Part shown: in pieces, positions 24,824 to 34,353 of the stretch
How the letters are laid out: each line of letters begins with the position of its first letter
How positions within the stretch are numbered: position 1 is the stretch's first letter
Origin: Micromonospora lupini
GTDB lineage: Bacteria > Actinomycetota > Actinomycetes > Mycobacteriales > Micromonosporaceae
Assembly: GCF_026342015.1 (NCBI RefSeq)
Contig: NZ_JAPENL010000001.1
Coordinates: 186,001 to 250,000, forward strand
DNA: 64,000 nucleotides
Direction of reading: 5' to 3'
Notes under the pieces: model-generated
What the model saw: only the letters and a program-made list of their open reading frames with translations
What the model was told of the DNA's origin: nothing
The model's database searches: none
Made by a program: the position numbers and the translations under genes

Positions 24824-26677
24824 ATGGCGGGGATCTGGTTGGACGTCCTGGACGAGATCGCCCGGACGTGCACCACACACGGTCGCGGCGACCTGCTCCA
24901 GACGGTCCGACAGAAGCGTGCCCAACTGCTGGACCCGAAGCTGCGCGTCCTGGTCCTCGGCGAGCCGAACCAGGGCAAGAGCCAGCTCATCAACGCGATA
25001 ATCAACGCGCCGGCCTGCCCGGTCGGTGATGGTCGTACCACAGTCCTGCCGACAGTTGTGCAGCACGCCGAGGCCGCCTCCGCGGCAGTGGTCCAGGCGC
25101 CGCCGACGTCGGGACGGCCCGCGGGCGTCCCGGCCGCGACGCTCGTCGAGCGGACCCCCCTGGCGCTCGACCAGGTCACGGCCGGGGTGTCCGGCGCCCT
25201 CGGGCGGCGGCCGGGCGGCGGTCCGGCGTACGTCGAGGTCGGCCTGCCCCGCGCGCTGCTCGCCGCCGGACTGGTGCTTGTGGACACTCCCGGCACCGAC
25301 CAGGTGGCGGCGCTCGGCGGGGCCGCGGAGGTCGCCGCCTCCACCCGCGCGGACGCCGTGCTGCTGGTCACCGACTCGACACGGGAACTCTCGGTCGCCG
25401 AGCTGGACATGCTGCTGCACGTCACGCGGTCGCAGCCGAACGTGGTGGTGGTGCAGAGCAAGACCGATCTCGTGGCGGACTGGCGTGCGGTGGCCGAACG
25501 CAACCGGCAGCACCTCGCCGACGCGGGCGTCGCGGCGCCGCTGATCCCGGTGTCGGCGACCCTGCGGCTGCGCGCGGCGGCGACCGACGATCGCGGTCTC
25601 AACGCCGAGTCCGGCTTTCCGGCGCTGATCGCCCGCCTGCAGCGGGACCTGACCGGCAAGGCCGACCACCTGGCGCGGGCGTCGGTGCAGGCGGTGGCCC
25701 GTACGGTGGTGGAGCAACTGGCCGCGCCGCTGCGCGCCGAGTTGGCGACGCAGGAGGCCGAGGAGCAGTCCGGGCCGATCTCCCGGCTGCACGCGGCCCA
25801 GCGGGAGGTCGACGAGCTGCGCCGCTGCTCCACCCGTTGGCAGAACACCCTCGCCGACGAGATGGCCGACCTGCTCTCCGACATCGAGTACGACCTGCGC
25901 GACCGCACCCGCCAGATCCTGCGTGCCGTGGACGAGGCGTTCGACACGGCCGACCCTCTCGTCGCCTGGGACACCTTCGCCGAGTGGCTGGAGCGCAGTC
26001 TCGTCGAGGCCGCGGAGGCCAACCACGAGTGGCTGATCCAGCGCTGCGACTGGGTCGCCCGTCGGGTGGCCGCCACCTTCGACCGGTACGGCTACGACGT
26101 GCTGCCGCCCTGGTCGATGACGATGCCGGCGGATCTCGGTGACCGGCTGCCGGATCTGGAACGACCGCGGATCGACAGGTTCACCACGGGTCAGAAGCTG
26201 TTCACCGGCATGAAGGGCTCGTACGGCGGCATGTTGATGTTCGGCCTCGCGACGACCCTGGCCGGCATGCCGATGATCAACCCGGTCTCGGTCGGCATCG
26301 GCGCGCTCTTCGGCGGCAAGAGCATCCGCGACGAGGGCAAGCAGTTGCTGCGCCGCCGGCAGGCGACGGTCAAGACGGCCATCCAGCGTCATGTCGACGA
26401 GTTCTTCGTCCGGATGGTTCGGGACTGCCGCGACGCCGCCCGCCAGGTGCAGCGGATGCTGCGCGACCACTTCACGGGGCTGACCGAGGAGTTGCAGGAG
26501 GCCATCGTGCAGTCGTTTCGCAGCGCGAAGCAGGAGGCGGACACCGATGTCGCCCTGCGCGAGCAGAGGCAGCGGGAGATCCGGCTGAAGATGACCCGCC
26601 TGGCCGCGCTCTACGAGCAGTCCCAGCAGTTGACCGCGACTCGGTCCACCCCGGTGCTGTTGGAGCCCCGGGCATGA
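24824..26677 (+). CDS. Dynamin-like GTPase, IniA type
   Basis: 617-residue bacterial dynamin-like protein. GTPase motifs: G1 GEPNQGKS (46-53), G3 DTPG (154-157) and G4 SKTD (212-215). A long helical bundle follows, interrupted at about 463-498 by a hydrophobic, Gly/Met-rich hairpin (GGMLMFGLATTLAGMPMINPVSVGIGALFGG) that matches the membrane-inserting paddle of the family. A charged helical tail ends the protein. Mycobacterial IniA binds and cuts membranes in a GTP-dependent way. Start: ATG 24824 is preferred to GTG 24821 three bases earlier. The ribosome-binding site is poor. The stop overlaps the next GTPase gene by ATGA, so the pair probably acts as a hetero-oligomer. Confidence 0.9.
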   Translation: MAGIWLDVLDEIARTCTTHGRGDLLQTVRQKRAQLLDPKLRVLVLGEPNQGKSQLINAIINAPACPVGDGRTTVLPTVVQHAEAASAAVVQAPPTSGRPAGVPAATLVERTPLALDQVTAGVSGALGRRPGGGPAYVEVGLPRALLAAGLVLVDTPGTDQVAALGGAAEVAASTRADAVLLVTDSTRELSVAELDMLLHVTRSQPNVVVVQSKTDLVADWRAVAERNRQHLADAGVAAPLIPVSATLRLRAAATDDRGLNAESGFPALIARLQRDLTGKADHLARASVQAVARTVVEQLAAPLRAELATQEAEEQSGPISRLHAAQREVDELRRCSTRWQNTLADEMADLLSDIEYDLRDRTRQILRAVDEAFDTADPLVAWDTFAEWLERSLVEAAEANHEWLIQRCDWVARRVAATFDRYGYDVLPPWSMTMPADLGDRLPDLERPRIDRFTTGQKLFTGMKGSYGGMLMFGLATTLAGMPMINPVSVGIGALFGGKSIRDEGKQLLRRRQATVKTAIQRHVDEFFVRMVRDCRDAARQVQRMLRDHFTGLTEELQEAIVQSFRSAKQEADTDVALREQRQREIRLKMTRLAALYEQSQQLTATRSTPVLLEPRA

Positions 26678-28134
26678 CGGTCGGGGTGCGGTTGGACGAG
26701 GCGGCGTGGGGGCTGCTGCACCAGGCCATGGACCTCTACCAGCACGACGCGCGGGCCCTCGGGCGGTTGCGGCACCAGGTGGCGCGGTTGGAGCAGCCGC
26801 TGCGGATCGCGGTGGCCGGTCCCTGGCGTGCCGGCAAGTCGACGGTGCTGAACGCGTTGATGGGGGAGGAGGTCGCGCCTGTCGAGGGCGCCGACGGCGT
26901 CTTCACCTGGTACGAGGACGGCACGTCGCCGCGCGCAACCGCGTACCCGGTCGGCCAGCCGCCCCAGGAGCTGACGGTGGTCAAGTCGGCGACCGGGATG
27001 CGGGTGGATCTGGGCTGGCGGGTCGGCGAGGTGCGCGACATCGTGGTGCGGTGGCCGACGCGGGCGCTGCGGCAGGTGACGCTTGTCGACACCCCGGCGC
27101 TCGCGGCGGTCGACGAGCAGGGCCACGCGCCGGTGCTGGATCGCGTCCTGCGGGACTCGGACGCGGTGCTGTTCCTGACCCGCGACGGCCGCGACAGTGA
27201 TCTGCGGGTGTTGGAGTCCGCTCGGGACAGTGTCGTCGGGCAGGCCGCCCCGGTGAACGTGATCATGGTGTTGTCCCGGGCGGACGAGGTGGGCGGCGGC
27301 CGGATCGACGGGCTGCTCACCGCCCGCCAGCTGGCCCGACGGCACCACCGCGATCCCCGGGTGGGCGCGCTGGCCGTGAACGTGGTGGCGTGCAGCGGGG
27401 CGATCGGCCTCGCGGGCCGGATGCTGAGCGAATCCGACTTCGCCGCGCTCGCGACGCTGGCCGGGGTGTCCCGCGCCGAGTTGGAGGCCCACCTGCTCTC
27501 CGCCGACCGTTTCGTCCGTGGCGAGCTTCCGGTGCACCTGGACTCGGAGGTGCGCGCCGGTCTGCTGGATCGGTTCGGGCTCTTCGGGATCCGGCTCGCG
27601 ACGACCCTGGTGCGCGGTGGGTTCGACACCCGGGTGACGTTGTCGGCGGAGCTGATCCGGCGCAGTGGGCTCACCGAGCTGCGGGAGTCGATGACCCGTT
27701 GTTTCGTCGATCGTCGCGACGCGCTCAGGGCGCGTTCGGCGCTGGCGGCCGTGGAGGCCCTGGTGCGGGCCGAGCCGGTGCGGGGCTCGGGCGAGTTGGT
27801 CGGCGCGATCGAGCAGATCCTGGCGGGCGCGCACGAGTTCCGGGAGTTGCGCCTGCTGGTGGCGCTGCGCAACGCCCGCCTCGGTTTCGACGCCGAGCTG
27901 GCGGCCGAGGCGCAGCGCCTGGTCGGCGGTGACGGGGTGGGTCTGGCCGCGCGGCTCGGCGTCGAGCACGAGGCGACAGTGCAGCGGCTCTGGGAGGTCG
28001 CCGCCGACGCCCAGTGGCGGTGGCGGGACCGGGCCGAGGATCCGTTGCTCCCGCTGGTTCAGCGCCGGGGCGCGGAGGTGGTCGTCCGCAGTTGTGAGGG
28101 GATGCTCGCCGAGCTGGCCGCGGGCGGCCGCTGA
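26674..28134 (+). CDS. Dynamin-like GTPase, IniC type
   Basis: 486-residue partner of the preceding GTPase. G1 is GPWRAGKS (49-56). G3 reads DTPA (139-142) instead of DTPG, and the G4 position reads SRAD (201-204) instead of N/T-K-x-D, so nucleotide affinity or hydrolysis may be altered. The C-terminal half is helical without a clear hydrophobic paddle. Size and position match mycobacterial IniC, which is also shorter than IniA. ATG overlaps the IniA-like stop (ATGA). A hairpin 14 bases after the stop ends the operon. Confidence 0.87.
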   Translation: MTVGVRLDEAAWGLLHQAMDLYQHDARALGRLRHQVARLEQPLRIAVAGPWRAGKSTVLNALMGEEVAPVEGADGVFTWYEDGTSPRATAYPVGQPPQELTVVKSATGMRVDLGWRVGEVRDIVVRWPTRALRQVTLVDTPALAAVDEQGHAPVLDRVLRDSDAVLFLTRDGRDSDLRVLESARDSVVGQAAPVNVIMVLSRADEVGGGRIDGLLTARQLARRHHRDPRVGALAVNVVACSGAIGLAGRMLSESDFAALATLAGVSRAELEAHLLSADRFVRGELPVHLDSEVRAGLLDRFGLFGIRLATTLVRGGFDTRVTLSAELIRRSGLTELRESMTRCFVDRRDALRARSALAAVEALVRAEPVRGSGELVGAIEQILAGAHEFRELRLLVALRNARLGFDAELAAEAQRLVGGDGVGLAARLGVEHEATVQRLWEVAADAQWRWRDRAEDPLLPLVQRRGAEVVVRSCEGMLAELAAGGR

Positions 28135-28147
28135 GCGTCGCGCGTGC

Positions 28148-28170
28148 GGGGCGTCCACCCGGGACGCCCC
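28148..28170 (+). terminator. Hairpin after the iniC-like gene
   Basis: GGGGCGTCC (28148-28156) and GGACGCCCC (28162-28170) form a perfect 9-bp stem with a 5-base loop, 14 bases after the GTPase stop. It marks the end of the iniBAC-like operon. A TTGACA word at 28200-28205 beyond it may be part of the promoter for the GH92 gene. Confidence 0.6.
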
Positions 28171-28380
28171 GGCCGGCGTGTTTCGGTGCGGTCGACCCAT
28201 TGACAGCGCCGTGGTCGCCGGGAAGCATCTGCCCAACATCCACCGGTTCTGCCCTCGGTTGTCTCGCACGTCCGATGACAACGATGTCAGGGTCGGCCCG
28301 TCCGTCCACGATCGACCACCGCAACCACCATCCCCCCGTACGACGTACTCGACCGGATCGAGTCGAAAGGCCCCGCCCCC

Positions 28381-31300
28381 ATGCCGTATCTCCCCCGTGC
28401 GCGCACCGTGTCCCTCCGGATGGCCGCCGCGACCACCGCCGCCCTGCTGCCGCTGAGCCTGGTCGTCGCCGCGCCCCTGGCCAACGCCGCGCCAAGCGCC
28501 GCCCCACCGGGCTCCTTCAGCTCGTCATTCGAGTCGGCCGACCCGCAACCCGCCACGAGCACCGTCGAGGTCGACAGGTCGGGCCGGCCCGTGCAGGGCA
28601 ACCTGAGCGGATCGAGCAGCGCGAACCTTCCCGGCAGCCTGCTCGGCCAGGTCGACGCCGTGACCGCGAGCGCCCAGAACGCGCCGAACGAGATCGCGGC
28701 GAACCTCGCCGACGGAAACCCGTCCACCAAGTGGCTGGCGTTCGAGGCGGCCGGCTGGGTGACGTACCGGCTGGCGAAGCCGGCGGTCGTGACGCGGTAC
28801 GCGCTGACCTCTGCCGACGACGAACCGACCCGCGACCCCCGCGACTTCACCCTCCAGGGGTCCACCGACGGCAGCACCTGGACGGACCTGGACCGGCAGA
28901 CGCAGCAGCGCTTCGCCAAACGGTTCGCCACGAACACCTACCGCGCCACCAACACGACGGCGTACGGCTGGTACCGCCTGCTGATCTCCGCGAACTCCGG
29001 CGACTCCCTCACCCAGCTCGCCGGCTGGGACATCAGCGACGGCTCGGACGTCCGCCCGCCCGCCACGCCCATGGTCAGCGGCGTCGGCCCGGGGCCGGTC
29101 GGCGGCTACACGACGAAGCCGAGCGTCGGCTTCACCGGGCTGGCCGCGCTGCGCTACTCCGGCGGCGCCGAGGCCGACGGCCGCTCGTACGCGACGAACA
29201 GGCTGTTCGACGTCGACATCCCGGTCGGGTTGAACACCCGCCTGTCCTACCGGATCTTCCCCGAGTTCACCGGCCAGGACGCGCGGTACCCGTCCACGTA
29301 CGCCGCCGTCGACCTGCACTTCACCGACGGCAGCTACCTGAGCGGACGCAAGCCCGTCGACCAGCACGGCTACCCGCTGACGGCGGCCGGCCAGGGCGCG
29401 TCGAAGGTGCTCTACGCCGACCAGTGGAACGCGGTGCGGGCCGACCTCGGCACCGTCGCGCGGGGCAAGACGATCGACCGCATCCTGCTCGCCTACGACG
29501 ACCCGCGGGCCACCTCGGAGACCCGGTTCCAGGGCTGGCTCGACGACGTCGAGGTGACCGGATCGCCGACGGCGATCGACGGCTCCCGGCTGACCCCCTA
29601 CGTCGACACCCGGCGCGGGACCAACTCGACGGGCGGGTTCTCGCGCGGCAACAACCTGCCGATCACCGCGGTGCCGAACGGTTTCAACTTCTTCACCCCG
29701 GTGACCGACGCGACCTCCGACTCCTGGGAGTACGAGTATCACCGCGCCAACAACGCGGCCAACCTGCCGATGTTGCAGGGCCTCGCGATCTCCCACGAGC
29801 CGAGCCCGTGGATGGGCGACCGCAACCAGATGTCGGTGATGCCGGTGGCCGGCGACGGTCCGCTCACCGGGTCACCCGCCAGCCGGGCACTGGCCTTCCG
29901 CCACGACGACGAGGTCGCACAGCCGGACCTCTACCGGGTCACGACGCAGAGCGGCCTGGTCGCGGAGATGTCACCCACCGACCACGCCGGGATCATGCGG
30001 TTCACCTTCGGCCCCGGTCCGGCGACCGGAAGCCTCGTCTTCACCAAGGGCACCTTCACCATCGGCGCCGACGGCACGTTCACCGGCTGGGTCGACAACG
30101 GAAGTGGCCTGTCCGCCGGGCGCAGCCGCATGTTCGTCTCCGGCACGTTCGACCGGGCGCCGACGGCGTCCACGGCGACGTCGGCGACCTTCGACGTCTC
30201 CGCCGAGCGGCAGGTGACCATGCGGATCGCGACGTCGTTCCTCTCCGTCGACCAGGCCCGCCGCAATCTCGACCTGGAGGTGACAGGCCGCAGCTTCGAC
30301 GCGATCCGCACGGCCGCCACCGCGGCGTGGAAGGACCGGCTCGGCCGGGTCGAGCTGCGCGGCGCGACCGAGACGCAGCTGGTCACCATGTACTCGAACC
30401 TGTACCGGCTGAACCTCTACCCGAACTCGCAGTCGGAGAACACGGGCACCGCCAGCGCACCCCACTGGCAGTACGCGAGCCCGGTGTCCGCGCCGACCGG
30501 CACGTCGAGCGACACCCGGACCGGCGCGAAGATCGTGGACGGCCAGATCTACGTGAACAACGGCTTCTGGGACACCTACCGCACCGTGTGGCCCGCCTAC
30601 GCGCTGCTCTACCCGGACGTCGCCGCCAGGATCTCCGACGGCTTCGTCCAGCACTACCGTGACGGCGGCTGGATCGCCCGCTGGTCGTCGCCCGGCTACG
30701 CCGACCTGATGACCGGCACCAGCGCGAACGTGGCGCTCGCGCAGGCGTACCTCAGCGGGGTCAAGCTGCCCGACCCGCTGGCGGCGTACGACGCGGCAGT
30801 CAAGGACGCGACAGTCGCGTCCGGCCGCGGCGCGGTCGGCCGCAAGGGCATCGAGACGTCGCTGTTCCTCGGCTACACGCCGACGTCCACGGGGGAGTCG
30901 GTGTCGTGGGCGCTGGAGGGCTACATCAACGACTACGGCATCGGGAACATGGCCGCCGCCCTGGCGAAGGACCCGGCCACGCCGAAGTCGGAGCGTGACC
31001 GGCTCAAGGAGGAGTCGCGGTACTTCCTGGAGCGGGCCCGCAACTACGTCCACCTGTTCGACCCGAAGACGAAGCTGTTCCAGGGTCGGGACGCCACCGG
31101 CGCCTTCCTCGCCGGTGACCCGCTGGACTGGGGCGGCGTCTACACCGAGACCAACGGGTGGAACTTCGCGTTCACCGCGCAGCAGGACCCGCAGGGCCTG
31201 ATCAACCTGTACGGCGGGCAGAAGGCCCTGCGCGACAAGCTCGACACCTTTTTCGCCACGCCGGAGAACGCCGACCGCCCCGGCGGCTACGGGGGCGTCA

Positions 31301-34005
31301 TCCACGAGATGCTCGAGGCCCGTGCGGTGCGCCTGGGTCAGCTCGGCATGAGCAACCAGCCGTCGCACCACATCCCGTACCTGTACGACGTCGCCGGCGC
31401 TCCGGCGAAGACGCAGGCGATCGTGCGCGAGATCATGCAGCGCCTGTACGTCGGCAGCGAGATCGGCCAGGGCTACCTGGGCGACGAGGACAACGGGGAG
31501 ATGTCGGCCTGGTACGTCCTCAGCTCGCTGGGCATCTACCCGTTGCAGGCGGGCTCGACCCACTGGGCCATCGGCTCGCCGCAGTTCACCAGGATGACCG
31601 TCCACCGCACGACAGGCGACATCGTGGTCAACGCCGCGAACAACAGCACCCGCAACGTGTACGTGCAGAGCGTGCGGGTCAACGGCAAGAAGCAGAACGG
31701 GGTGTCCGTCGACGTGTCCGCGCTCGCCCGGGGCGCCACGATCGACTTCCAGATGGGGCCCAACCCGTCGTCCTGGGGCACCGGCCGGAACGACGTGCCG
31801 CCGTCGCTGACGAAGGGCGACGCGGCGCCCGAGCCGCTGCAGGACGTCACCGGGCCCGGCCTGGGCACCGCCACCACGAGTGGCGGTCAGGACGCGGCGG
31901 CGCTGTTCGACGACTCGTCGACCACGCAGCTGACCGCGTCGACGGGCACGCCGCAGATCAGCTGGGCCTCCCGTGGCGGCCGCCAGAAGCCGACCTACTA
32001 CACGCTCACCTCCGGCGCGGGCGCCGGTGACGCGGCGGACTGGCGGCTGCAGGGCTCCACCGACGGCCTCACCTGGAGCACCCTGGACTCCCGCACGGGG
32101 GAGGTCTTCCGCTGGCGCAACCAGACCCGGCCGTTCCGGATCGACAAGCCGGGGCGGTACTCCCAGTTCCGCCTCGTCGTCACCAGGACCGCCGGCGCCG
32201 CACAGCCGACCCTCGCCGAGATCGAGCTGCTCGCCGGCGGAGACCTCGACCTGGGCGGCGGTGACATCACGGTGACCGCCACGGACGGCGCGACCGCGCG
32301 ATCCGGCGCACCCGCGACGGTGGCACTGGCCACCGTCACCGGCGGCGACGCCGACGACTATCGGGCCACGATCGACTGGGGTGACGGCTCACCGGCCACC
32401 GAGGGCACCCTGACACTGAGTTCGCGGGCCGTCTACCGCGTCAGCGGCGCACACACCTACACCACGCCCGGGTACCACCAGGCGAGCGTCACGGTGACCG
32501 ACGGCGCCGGCCAGGGCTCGGTGACTGTCGGCGTGGACGTCGCGTACGCGCCGGACTCCGGTCTCGCCGCGGCGTTCGACACCGTGTGCGTCGGCGACGA
32601 GGGCACCCTCGCGGCGGACTGCGACGCGAAGTCGTGGGCGTACTCGCGGGCAGCCCTCGCGGCGGCCGGCGTGACCCAGGGGCAGCGACACCAGGTCCCG
32701 GGCACGGCGTTGAGCTTCACCCTGCCGCAGATCCCGGCGGGACAACCGGACAACGCCACAGGCAACGGCGCGACCATCGCTCTGCACCTGCCCTCCGACG
32801 CCCGGAGCATCTCGTTCGTCGGCGCCGGTACGCAGGGCAACCAGAGCACCACCGCCACGGCCACGTTCAGCGACGGTGGCACCGCCAGCATTCCGATCCA
32901 GTTGAGTGACTGGACGTTGGGCGGCAACGCCAACGGCACCCCGTCGTACGGCAACATCGTTGTCGCGAAATCCGCGTACCGGCTCAGTGGCACGAGCCGT
33001 GACGGCGCCCAGCCGTTCCTGTTCGCCACCGCGCCGTACCAGATCCCGGAGGGCAGAACGCTTGTCTCGGTGACCCTGCCGACGCAGACCGGCGATCCCC
33101 GCTCGGCGGGCCGCATCCACGTGTTCGCCGTCGCCGACGACGGCACGCCTTCCGCCGCGCTGGTGACCGCCGCCCCCGCCGACCAGAGCGTCGACGCCGG
33201 GCAGGTCCTCGCGGCGAACCTCGGCTCGGTGACCGGAGGGGTACCCGGTTTCACCGGCTACCACGCCCGTGTCCAGTGGGGCGACGGGACGGTTCCCGCC
33301 GACGTCACGGTCGGCGCGGCCGGGGCGCTGAGCGGCCAGCACACCTACGCGAGGGAGGGCACCTACACGGTGCACGTCACCGCGTGGGACACGCTGTCGA
33401 GCAGCACCGCCACGTTCACCGTGACCGTCCGGCGTACCGGGCGCCAGCCGGCACTCGCGGTGTCCGGCACCCAGCCGGTCACCGCCGGTGACGCGGTCAC
33501 TGTCGACGGCAGCGGGTTCGCCGCCGGGGAACGGGTGACTGTGGTCCTGGCCGCCGGCACGACGCGCAGCGTGACGGTCCCGGCGTCCGCGACGGGCACG
33601 GTCCGCGCCACCGTCACGACGGCGGGGGACACGCCCCCGGGCAGGTACGCCGTCCGCGCCACCGGCGCCTCCTCCGGTACGCAGGCGACGGCCACCGTGC
33701 AGGTGACCTCGCGATCGGGAAGCCCGGCCTACCAGCCGCGCGTGTCGTTGCCCACGACGTCCGGACCACGCGGTACGTCGATCACGGTCGACGGCTCCGG
33801 GTTCGCGCCGAACGAGGCGATCACGGTCAGCTTCGGCGACGGCCGTGGGGTCGGCACGGTGCGCGCCAACGGTGACGGCGTCGTCGCCGGCGCGACCGTG
33901 AGCGTTCCGGATTCGGCGCAGCCGGGCGCGACACGGGTGACGCTGTCCGGTGTCACCTCGGCGACTGCGGTGTCCGCACCGTTCACCGTCACCGGCGCGA
34001 GGTGA
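28381..34005 (+). CDS. Secreted multidomain GH92 alpha-mannosidase
   Basis: 1,874-residue extracellular enzyme; GH92 members are calcium-dependent exo-alpha-mannosidases. Signal peptide about 1-38. An F5/8-type (CBM32-like) domain spans about 95-222, followed by a linker beta domain to about 400. The GH92 catalytic region is about 404-1135 (DTRRGTNSTGGFSRGNNLPITAVPNGFNFFTPVTD at its start, AISHEPSPWMGD, and GDEDNGEMSAWYVLSSLGIYPL at 1034-1055). Then come a second F5/8-like domain (about 1160-1285), PKD 1 (about 1295-1378), a beta-sandwich of unknown type (about 1395-1590), PKD 2 (about 1595-1685) and two IPT-like domains with VDGSGFA motifs. The usual GNDDxGQMSAW reads GDEDNGEMSAW here. Target is probably fungal or other mannan/N-glycan outside the cell. 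Confidence 0.92.
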   Translation: MPYLPRARTVSLRMAAATTAALLPLSLVVAAPLANAAPSAAPPGSFSSSFESADPQPATSTVEVDRSGRPVQGNLSGSSSANLPGSLLGQVDAVTASAQNAPNEIAANLADGNPSTKWLAFEAAGWVTYRLAKPAVVTRYALTSADDEPTRDPRDFTLQGSTDGSTWTDLDRQTQQRFAKRFATNTYRATNTTAYGWYRLLISANSGDSLTQLAGWDISDGSDVRPPATPMVSGVGPGPVGGYTTKPSVGFTGLAALRYSGGAEADGRSYATNRLFDVDIPVGLNTRLSYRIFPEFTGQDARYPSTYAAVDLHFTDGSYLSGRKPVDQHGYPLTAAGQGASKVLYADQWNAVRADLGTVARGKTIDRILLAYDDPRATSETRFQGWLDDVEVTGSPTAIDGSRLTPYVDTRRGTNSTGGFSRGNNLPITAVPNGFNFFTPVTDATSDSWEYEYHRANNAANLPMLQGLAISHEPSPWMGDRNQMSVMPVAGDGPLTGSPASRALAFRHDDEVAQPDLYRVTTQSGLVAEMSPTDHAGIMRFTFGPGPATGSLVFTKGTFTIGADGTFTGWVDNGSGLSAGRSRMFVSGTFDRAPTASTATSATFDVSAERQVTMRIATSFLSVDQARRNLDLEVTGRSFDAIRTAATAAWKDRLGRVELRGATETQLVTMYSNLYRLNLYPNSQSENTGTASAPHWQYASPVSAPTGTSSDTRTGAKIVDGQIYVNNGFWDTYRTVWPAYALLYPDVAARISDGFVQHYRDGGWIARWSSPGYADLMTGTSANVALAQAYLSGVKLPDPLAAYDAAVKDATVASGRGAVGRKGIETSLFLGYTPTSTGESVSWALEGYINDYGIGNMAAALAKDPATPKSERDRLKEESRYFLERARNYVHLFDPKTKLFQGRDATGAFLAGDPLDWGGVYTETNGWNFAFTAQQDPQGLINLYGGQKALRDKLDTFFATPENADRPGGYGGVIHEMLEARAVRLGQLGMSNQPSHHIPYLYDVAGAPAKTQAIVREIMQRLYVGSEIGQGYLGDEDNGEMSAWYVLSSLGIYPLQAGSTHWAIGSPQFTRMTVHRTTGDIVVNAANNSTRNVYVQSVRVNGKKQNGVSVDVSALARGATIDFQMGPNPSSWGTGRNDVPPSLTKGDAAPEPLQDVTGPGLGTATTSGGQDAAALFDDSSTTQLTASTGTPQISWASRGGRQKPTYYTLTSGAGAGDAADWRLQGSTDGLTWSTLDSRTGEVFRWRNQTRPFRIDKPGRYSQFRLVVTRTAGAAQPTLAEIELLAGGDLDLGGGDITVTATDGATARSGAPATVALATVTGGDADDYRATIDWGDGSPATEGTLTLSSRAVYRVSGAHTYTTPGYHQASVTVTDGAGQGSVTVGVDVAYAPDSGLAAAFDTVCVGDEGTLAADCDAKSWAYSRAALAAAGVTQGQRHQVPGTALSFTLPQIPAGQPDNATGNGATIALHLPSDARSISFVGAGTQGNQSTTATATFSDGGTASIPIQLSDWTLGGNANGTPSYGNIVVAKSAYRLSGTSRDGAQPFLFATAPYQIPEGRTLVSVTLPTQTGDPRSAGRIHVFAVADDGTPSAALVTAAPADQSVDAGQVLAANLGSVTGGVPGFTGYHARVQWGDGTVPADVTVGAAGALSGQHTYAREGTYTVHVTAWDTLSSSTATFTVTVRRTGRQPALAVSGTQPVTAGDAVTVDGSGFAAGERVTVVLAAGTTRSVTVPASATGTVRATVTTAGDTPPGRYAVRATGASSGTQATATVQVTSRSGSPAYQPRVSLPTTSGPRGTSITVDGSGFAPNEAITVSFGDGRGVGTVRANGDGVVAGATVSVPDSAQPGATRVTLSGVTSATAVSAPFTVTGAR

Positions 34006-34020
34006 GCCGGAGGTGACACC

Positions 34021-34053
34021 GTCGGGCGGGCCGTGCTCCACGGCCCGCCCGAC
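34021..34053 (+). terminator. Strong terminator hairpin after GH92
   Basis: A perfect 15-bp stem, GTCGGGCGGGCCGTG (34021-34035) with its complement at 34039-34053, and a 3-base loop, starts 15 bases after the GH92 stop. It is one of the strongest hairpins in the window. Confidence 0.8.
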
Positions 34054-34110
34054 GTCGGCGCGACGGGCCCCATCGAGCCACGGTGGCCGTCCGGCCTCGG
34101 TGCTCGTCCG

Positions 34111-34152
34111 TCGTGGTCCGCGCGTCGTGGTCCGCGCGTCGTGGCCCGCCCG
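34111..34152. repeat. 14-bp tandem repeat, three units
   Basis: Units TCGTGGTCCGCGCG (34111-34124 and 34125-34138, identical) and TCGTGGCCCGCCCG (34139-34152). Short, GC-rich, non-coding; likely slippage product. Confidence 0.75.
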
Positions 34153-34288
34153 TCGCGGGGCCGATCCGCTGGCAGCCGGGGCAGCGCGCGTGGTGCGGCC
34201 CGGCTTGCAGAACGGACGCTGCTGGCGTGCCTGCCGCGCTGTGGCGCGGCCGATCCGCGCCGCCGGCACGGCACTGTCGCCCTTGGCC

Positions 34289-34328
34289 GGTATACCGCAG
34301 AGTCATATTCATACCTCTGCGGTATACC
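34289..34328. promoter_or_regulatory. Perfect inverted repeat, possible operator or hairpin
   Basis: GGTATACCGCAGAG (34289-34302) and its exact complement (34315-34328) flank the AT-rich 12-base spacer TCATATTCATAC. Each arm contains the palindrome GGTATACC, so this is a pair of GGTATACCGC sites facing each other around a possible -10-like TATTCAT. Low GC in a GC-rich background argues for selection. No gene starts just downstream on the plus strand. Confidence 0.5.
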
Positions 34329-34353
34329 GCTCACGGGTTCATCCGCTCCGCGG

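Noticed and set aside
28135..28380. Possible extra gene between the iniC-like and GH92 genes
   Set aside because: Frames there lack starts and domains; the stretch holds a terminator hairpin and a weak promoter only.
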